The notes beneath the pieces were generated by a model. That model was not told the origin of the DNA and ran no database searches. It worked only from the letters and a program-made list of their open reading frames with translations. Of a stretch of DNA of 23,387 nucleotides, positions 22,486 through 23,387 are shown in pieces. Position numbers and translations under genes: made by a program. The stretch is from Desulfobacterales bacterium. GTDB taxonomy: Bacteria; Desulfobacterota; Desulfobacteria; Desulfobacterales; JAHEIW01. Numbering within the stretch: the stretch's first letter is position 1; every line of letters starts with the position of its first letter. The DNA is taken from the NCBI GenBank assembly GCA_030145015.1, contig JAQYWI010000073.1:1-23387 (forward strand). The letters run 5' to 3'.

Positions 22486-23208
22486 TTATCTCATCATGGT
22501 TAGCCGCTTTATTCCCCTAATTTGCCTGAAATTTGCTCCTTCGCTTACACACCGCAGCGCTAATTCGATGTTCATTACCTTTGTGCCTGATATGGCATTA
22601 AAACCATGATCAAACAGGATTGGGGACAGGGGAGCCGTATCTCCCAATACGATGACATAGGCCTTGGGATTACAAAGATCCAGCAAGTGTTCTACGGTAT
22701 GGTTCGTTAAGGCAGTACCTGTGATAGCGACAACATCCGCCCGGGGAATGAGATTGTCTGCCTCAGCTTCACCGAAATCGCCCGCCTTTGGATTTTTTTC
22801 AATAACCCAGACTTCCTTTGAATACTCGCGAACCCTGGGCACAAATGGGAAGTGCCCTACAATAGCTGTTCTCTTGCCCTTGCCCTTTTCCACGATCAGT
22901 TCAGCGGCATTGAGCTCAATGCATGAATTTTCATCAATCTCAAGAAGTGAATTGATGGTGGCCATACCGATTGCTGCTTCAAGTATGCTTTGGGAATAGG
23001 CCAGTTGGGCAAGTTCCAGCGGAGTTTTGTCCAACAGAAAGCCGGGTTCCTTTACCATCGGAGGCTCCTGGCGGAGGGCATCTCGCGGCAAGGTTGCGGC
23101 CAGTCCACAGTTTCGAGTCAAAACGCCGGTATGAAAGACCCCCTGGCGTATGTCTCGCACACCTGCTTCAAAATTTAGCGCTAAAATTAAATCATCCAAA
23201 ATCCTCAT
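22486..23208 (-). CDS. DUF364 family (putative heavy-metal chelation) protein
   Basis: This roughly 240-residue protein has the two-part layout of the DUF4213/DUF364 family. An N-terminal domain contains LAQLAYSQSILEAAIGMATINSLL. A Rossmann-like C-terminal domain contains VGHFPFVPRVRE, WVIEKNPKAGDFGEAEA and ADVVAITGTALTNHTVEHLL. Database naming calls the family a putative heavy-metal chelation domain; its biochemical role is not established, although several members lie next to metal-cofactor genes. The ATG at 23208 is preferred because GGAG lies six bases before it; an ATG two codons earlier is too close to that site. It stands alone, so context gives no hint of substrate. Confidence 0.85.
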   Translation of the reverse strand: MRILDDLILALNFEAGVRDIRQGVFHTGVLTRNCGLAATLPRDALRQEPPMVKEPGFLLDKTPLELAQLAYSQSILEAAIGMATINSLLEIDENSCIELNAAELIVEKGKGKRTAIVGHFPFVPRVREYSKEVWVIEKNPKAGDFGEAEADNLIPRADVVAITGTALTNHTVEHLLDLCNPKAYVIVLGDTAPLSPILFDHGFNAISGTKVMNIELALRCVSEGANFRQIRGIKRLTMMR

Positions 23209-23297
23209 AGCCATCTCCGAGCCACCGCTCTAAGTTGTTCAAAGAAAACTTAGACACGGTTAATACCTTGCCTGTCTTCAATACAATTTCCTATGAT

Positions 23298-23332
23298 AAA
23301 TAAGGGGTGGGTTGTTTAGCCACCCCTTATTT
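23298..23332. terminator. Strong bidirectional hairpin terminator
   Basis: AAATAAGGGGTGG (23298-23310) pairs perfectly with CCACCCCTTATTT (23320-23332) around a nine-base loop. It lies upstream of the DUF364 gene and probably ends a leftward transcript arriving from beyond the window. Confidence 0.75.
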
Positions 23333-23387
23333 ATTGCGTAACATGCAACCTCCCATGGCTGCAGTCCATTTTAAGATTCTTTAGCAG

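Noticed and set aside
22289..22609. Open frame of 106 codons on the + strand
   Set aside because: It overlaps the HD-GYP fragment in another frame and the end of the DUF364 gene on the opposite strand; likely a shadow.

Overview
The window looks like the chromosome of a Gram-negative anaerobe of the Desulfobacterota, most likely Desulfobacterales. The evidence is the split ATP synthase locus (atpZ-atpI-atpB-atpE with no F1 genes), a yicC-remA-gmk block, an rpsF-rpsR-DUF2232-rplI-dnaB block, and many palindromic repeats between genes. The placement is inferred from gene order and protein character only. Most genes are housekeeping. The unusual material is between the genes and in the right-hand 3 kb.

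Layout. Positions 1-2235 (+) hold the 3' end of yicC, a RemA/DUF370 gene, gmk and rlmB. Positions 2236-5232 (+) hold comF, bracketed by two copies of a GAGGAC-type palindrome, then pgeF and a pyrK-like iron-sulfur flavoprotein. Positions 5429-7199 (+) hold the Fo part of an ATP synthase, closed by a good terminator. At 7460-8320 (+) is an HDOD signalling gene with an in-frame stop after six codons. It converges on uvrA (8333-11152, -). A 505-bp AT-rich gap separates uvrA from a divergent dnaA homologue (11658-13013, +). Positions 13166-20125 (-) form a long leftward series: rpsF, rpsR, a DUF2232 membrane protein, rplI, dnaB, hflX and suhB, probably driven from promoters near 20213-20242.

The right end (20367-23387) is accessory in character. 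It has a 72-aa VanZ-like protein, two diverged tRNA-Lys 3'-half remnants about 0.9 kb apart that bracket three small membrane-protein ORFs, orphan terminators, an HD-GYP C-terminal fragment, and a DUF364 gene.

The strongest theme is the variety of non-coding palindromes. At least five unrelated inverted-repeat designs occupy gaps between genes. Three copies of the CTAAAGTG family lie next to stop codons. Two elements with terminal inverted repeats lie directly upstream of the Shine-Dalgarno sequences of rplI and suhB. Other points to follow up are a ribosomal protein S6 with a tail of five 12-residue acidic repeats, a DnaA with altered nucleotide- and box-recognition motifs, an ATP synthase c subunit with a largely sodium-type ligand set, and a JAMM-like metal-site pattern in the HflX N-terminal extension. 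No intact RNA gene, CRISPR array or complete insertion sequence was found.
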